Assembly (NCBI RefSeq): GCF_016097555.1
Contig: NC_054702.1
Location: forward strand, 66,235,478-66,299,477
Origin: Gigantopelta aegis
Taxonomy: Eukaryota > Mollusca > Gastropoda > Neomphalida > Peltospiridae
DNA: 64,000 nucleotides
Direction of reading: 5' to 3'
Both the position numbers and the translations under genes were made by a program. The notes beneath the pieces are model-generated. The model did no database searches. It was given only the letters and a program-made list of their open reading frames with translations, and was not told where the DNA came from. This document shows, in pieces, positions 61,275-64,000 of the stretch; positions within the stretch are counted from its first letter, which is position 1, and each line of letters opens with the position of its first letter.

Positions 61275-62093
61275 TTATGTTTTTTGGTTACCAGAAAGTA
61301 AAGTTACAACCAGTTTTATCTTTAAAAAGCCTTGCCACGTTGGTACATAGCACATTATGGAGTTTTGATCTAGACAGTGAAGGATGTTTGAAGTGTAGGT
61401 CACGAAAATGTGTTTTTCAGCCGATTCTGTTTTGTCTGTTTATAAAGCTATACATGATATAAATATTTTAATAGTTTGTCAAACATAACACAACACTTGA
61501 CACTATCCAATGTTTTAGTTAATTTTTAGAAGAATAAACAAGATATGTTTTTATAGCTACTTAAATGGATATCTACAAGGTAATTGAAGACATATTTTCT
61601 TTTTTAATATCTCCACCCAGGTCTGTTGGTTTAGTCTGCCTTCATCCAACCCTTGAACTCTCCATGATTTACAGCATGTCAGATAGACCTTGATTCTAGT
61701 ATGAACGATGGAATCATTTGGTCTTCATGTCATAAATTAAACTCCCAATTTGACAGCGAGGGCTTCGTGTATTAGATACAGTAATGACTATGCAAATATA
61801 GGTTATCAAATATACATCTATATGCTTGATTTTCACCTCCTCTGGTCTGCAAGGATGTTAGTTTACTTAATTTAGATAAATGTTCAAGAGTTAAAGTTTG
61901 TCTAATTTGGGTATTTTTGTTGAAGTGTGTACATGAAAAGTAAACCTGATTATAAAGGACATTTTTAATCCAGATAATGTGGGTTTTCCCCCCCGTTAAC
62001 ATGGTTTTTTAAAGATTCTGTTATTGATGGTTATCTATGTCGGATGGGATTTTAGCTCATTTAGTATGTTAGAAGATATATTGGTACTTTCCC

Positions 62094-62195
62094 CCATCCT
62101 AACCATTGTCCCACAACTGGTATAAGAAAGGCAATGGTAAGTGCTGTCCTGTATGTGGGAAATTTCATATAAAAGATCCCATGCTACTAATGGAA
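62094..62195 (+). mobile_element. SINE core fragment, + strand
   Basis: Carries cccacaactggtataagaaa, gtgctgtcctgtatgtggga and catataaaagatcccatgct only. Head and tail are lost. Confidence 0.7.
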
Positions 62196-62430
62196 TTTGT
62201 GATCTAATATTGGATGACAAATTAATCAATGTGATTTTGTGTTATCTTTGTGTACAACAGCTTCAAACTTAATTCTTACTTTTAAGATACAATTTCTCTG
62301 TTACAGTTGTCAATCACATTTGAACAGTTTGAATACAATATACTAAGTCTGCTCTTGTTGGGTCACATTTGTTATAGTTAAAATACTCTTCTCTTCTTTA
62401 TTAACATTCCGATTGATATTAGAAGAGTTC

Positions 62431-62723
62431 GTTTTATTTGACAAACTGGAGCACATTGATTTATTAATCAACGGCTATTGGATGTCAAACATTTGGTAAC
62501 TCTGACTCGTCATCAGAGGAAACCCGCTACATTTTTTCTAATGCAGCAAGGGATCTTTTATATGCACTTCCCCACAGACAGGAAAACACATACCACAGCC
62601 TTTGTCCAGTTGTGGTGCACTGGTTGGAACGAGAGAAAAAAAACCAATCAGCTGAATTGATCTACTGAGGTGGTTTTATTCTGCAACACCAGCACCTCAA
62701 GTGACTGAGCTAAATCCATCCCC
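62431..62723 (-). mobile_element. tRNA-derived SINE, - strand, tail type 2
   Basis: Tail ggagcacattgatttattaa and ctattggatgtcaaacattt, core agcaagggatcttttatatg, head remnant ctgagctaaatccatcccc. Confidence 0.82.
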
Positions 62724-62816
62724 TGATTGATATAATGCTCTTATATAACTTCCATTGAACAGACTCGATTATCAACATCACTGGATGTTGCTACTATTTC
62801 AAACTCATGTTTAAAA

Positions 62817-63126
62817 GTTTGTTTGGTAGAACAACACCACTAGAGCACATTGATTAATTAATCACTGGCTACTGGATGTCAAACATTTGATTATTCCAAC
62901 TCTTTAGTCATCAGAGGAAACCATCAACATTTTTCCATTAGCAGCAAGGGATCTTTTATAGGAGGCATCTCACAGACATGATAACACACATGATAACACA
63001 TACCACAGCCTTTGTTGCATCAGTTGTGGAGAACTGGCTGGAAAGAGAAATAGTTGAATGGGCCCACAGATCCTAGACAGACCGTGCATCATGTGACTGC
63101 TTTACCACTGGGCTACATCCCGTCCC
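62817..63126 (-). mobile_element. tRNA-derived SINE, - strand, tail type 2
   Basis: Tail caacaccactagagcacatt, core agcaagggatcttttatagg, head accactgggctacatcccgt. It lies about 95 bp from the previous SINE in the same orientation. Confidence 0.84.
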
Positions 63127-63703
63127 AGGTTGAATCAGGACACTTGGATAATAACATCATTTACCCACACTGATGTAACAACTATTAAACAAACATTACT
63201 TGCTCAAAAGAGTGATTCTTGGATACCTTAATCAGTGCTTTCCATTGCCAAAATATTTTCACAACGGTTTATGAGATAACGTGGAAATCTCCGACAACTT
63301 GATATCTGACCATAATACAGTGCAAATACCATCATGAATATGAATATTATTTCTTGAACAATGAGTCATGGGATTTAGGATTTGTTTGTTTACAAAAGTC
63401 TTTTTGTGTTCCAAGTGGAGTATCAAATGTGGTGCTACACAGAAAGGGAACTGCTTGCGGAAACAATGTGGTGTCATCCAACTGCTGGACTCAGATTTGG
63501 GGAAACGTCGTGAAACTCGCTTAAGCTTATGGCAAGTTGAAGACAAACAATAGAGCTTTGTTGGTTTGAAGCTTTAGTAAATTCCCGACCTTGGGTTGCA
63601 TTTTGGAGGATGACACTTCAGACTTCTTCGGCAATCTGTGAAATGATGTTTCTCTGTACAGGATCATTGACGTAAACCCCTCAGTAAATCTGCATTGGCA
63701 CAG

Positions 63704-63914
63704 TCCTGTGTCACTTTAGAACTTCTTATTTCCTAAATTTATTAATCATGTTTGCTTGGAGAAATTTGTTTAGGCTTTTTTTTGTCTTGCTTTAAAAAAA
63801 ACCTCCCAACAGTTCACCATCTGTAGAGTAGATGCAATCCTGTGTCACTTTAAAAATTCTTATTTCCGAAATGTATTAATCATGTTTGCTTGGAGCAATT
63901 TGTTTAGGCTTTTT
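63704..63914. repeat. Direct repeat of about 80 bp, offset 134 bp
   Basis: tcctgtgtcactttagaact and the following ttaatcatgtttgcttggag recur at 63838 with a few base changes. Both copies end in ttgtttaggcttttt. Confidence 0.8.
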
Positions 63915-64000
63915 CTGACTTGTTCCAAAAAGTATTTTTATCATTATATGTGGAATAAATGTAAGATGGCTTTTAAATGTATGTTTTAATGAAATAGTTT

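Larger units (their letters stand above)
58070..64000 (+). other. MIPOL1 intron 9 to the window edge
   Basis: No exon that would continue the coiled coil was found. Listed elements aside, 58600-58880, 59190-59360, 59790-60390 and 61275-61600 are unique AT-rich sequence; a decayed TIR-like repeat begins near 59920 (tacagttaaacctgctcaga). More balanced islands lie at 59360-59780, 61600-61780 and 63240-63700. Confidence 0.6.

Noticed and set aside
63368..63553. Candidate last exon of MIPOL1 near the right edge
   Set aside because: Peptide content is not coiled-coil, no phase-0 acceptor fits, and there is no similarity to the MIPOL1 C-terminus.

Overview
The window is a piece of animal nuclear genome. 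It has spliced genes with GT/GC-AG introns of up to about 16 kb, an AT-rich background, many microsatellites and minisatellites, tRNA-derived SINEs and two Tc1-like transposons. The SINE family, with its shared core around 'gcatataaaagatccc', looks molluscan to me, probably a marine gastropod or bivalve. That is pattern recognition, not a database result. There is no prokaryotic, viral or CRISPR content.

Two genes lie head-to-tail on the + strand. (1) SAE1, the SUMO-activating enzyme subunit 1, is complete in nine coding exons from 519 to 12371. It gives 345 residues, close to the human length, and every junction is phase-consistent. (2) From 15696 to the right edge runs a coiled-coil gene that I assign to MIPOL1. 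Its last four or five exons match the vertebrate MIPOL1 coil. Its N-terminal two thirds is a long disordered, partly repetitive extension with no vertebrate counterpart that I know of. Nine phase-consistent exons (836 codons) are visible and the C-terminal exons lie beyond the window. In other bilaterians MIPOL1 is a neighbour of FoxA in the 'pharyngeal' gene cluster. Its long introns here hold several repeat-free, compositionally balanced islands that could be regulatory elements.

Layout: 1-518 upstream of SAE1; 519-12371 SAE1, whose introns carry SINEs, small terminal-inverted-repeat (TIR) elements and palindromes; 12372-15695 intergenic; 15696-17923 MIPOL1 exons 1-2; 17924-34422 a 16.5 kb intron with a Tc1-like copy, a 60-bp minisatellite, about 1 kb of (CATC)n and candidate regulatory islands; 34423-37242 exons 3-5, with a reverse-transcriptase relic between exons 4 and 5; 37243-43870 an intron with a 949-bp TIR element, a second Tc1-like copy and a hAT-like element; 43871-43982 exon 6, whose GC donor opens directly into a 5.2 kb minisatellite; 51581-58069 exons 7-9; 58070-64000 an intron with SINEs and a 57-bp minisatellite.

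The strongest unusual signals are: the minisatellite that starts exactly at the exon 6 GC splice donor and repeats splice-site-like motifs dozens of times; the SINE family with interchangeable heads and tails, one tail type running straight into microsatellites; two near-identical Tc1-like copies broken in different ways; and nested or palindromic miniature elements, one with an 8-bp target duplication.
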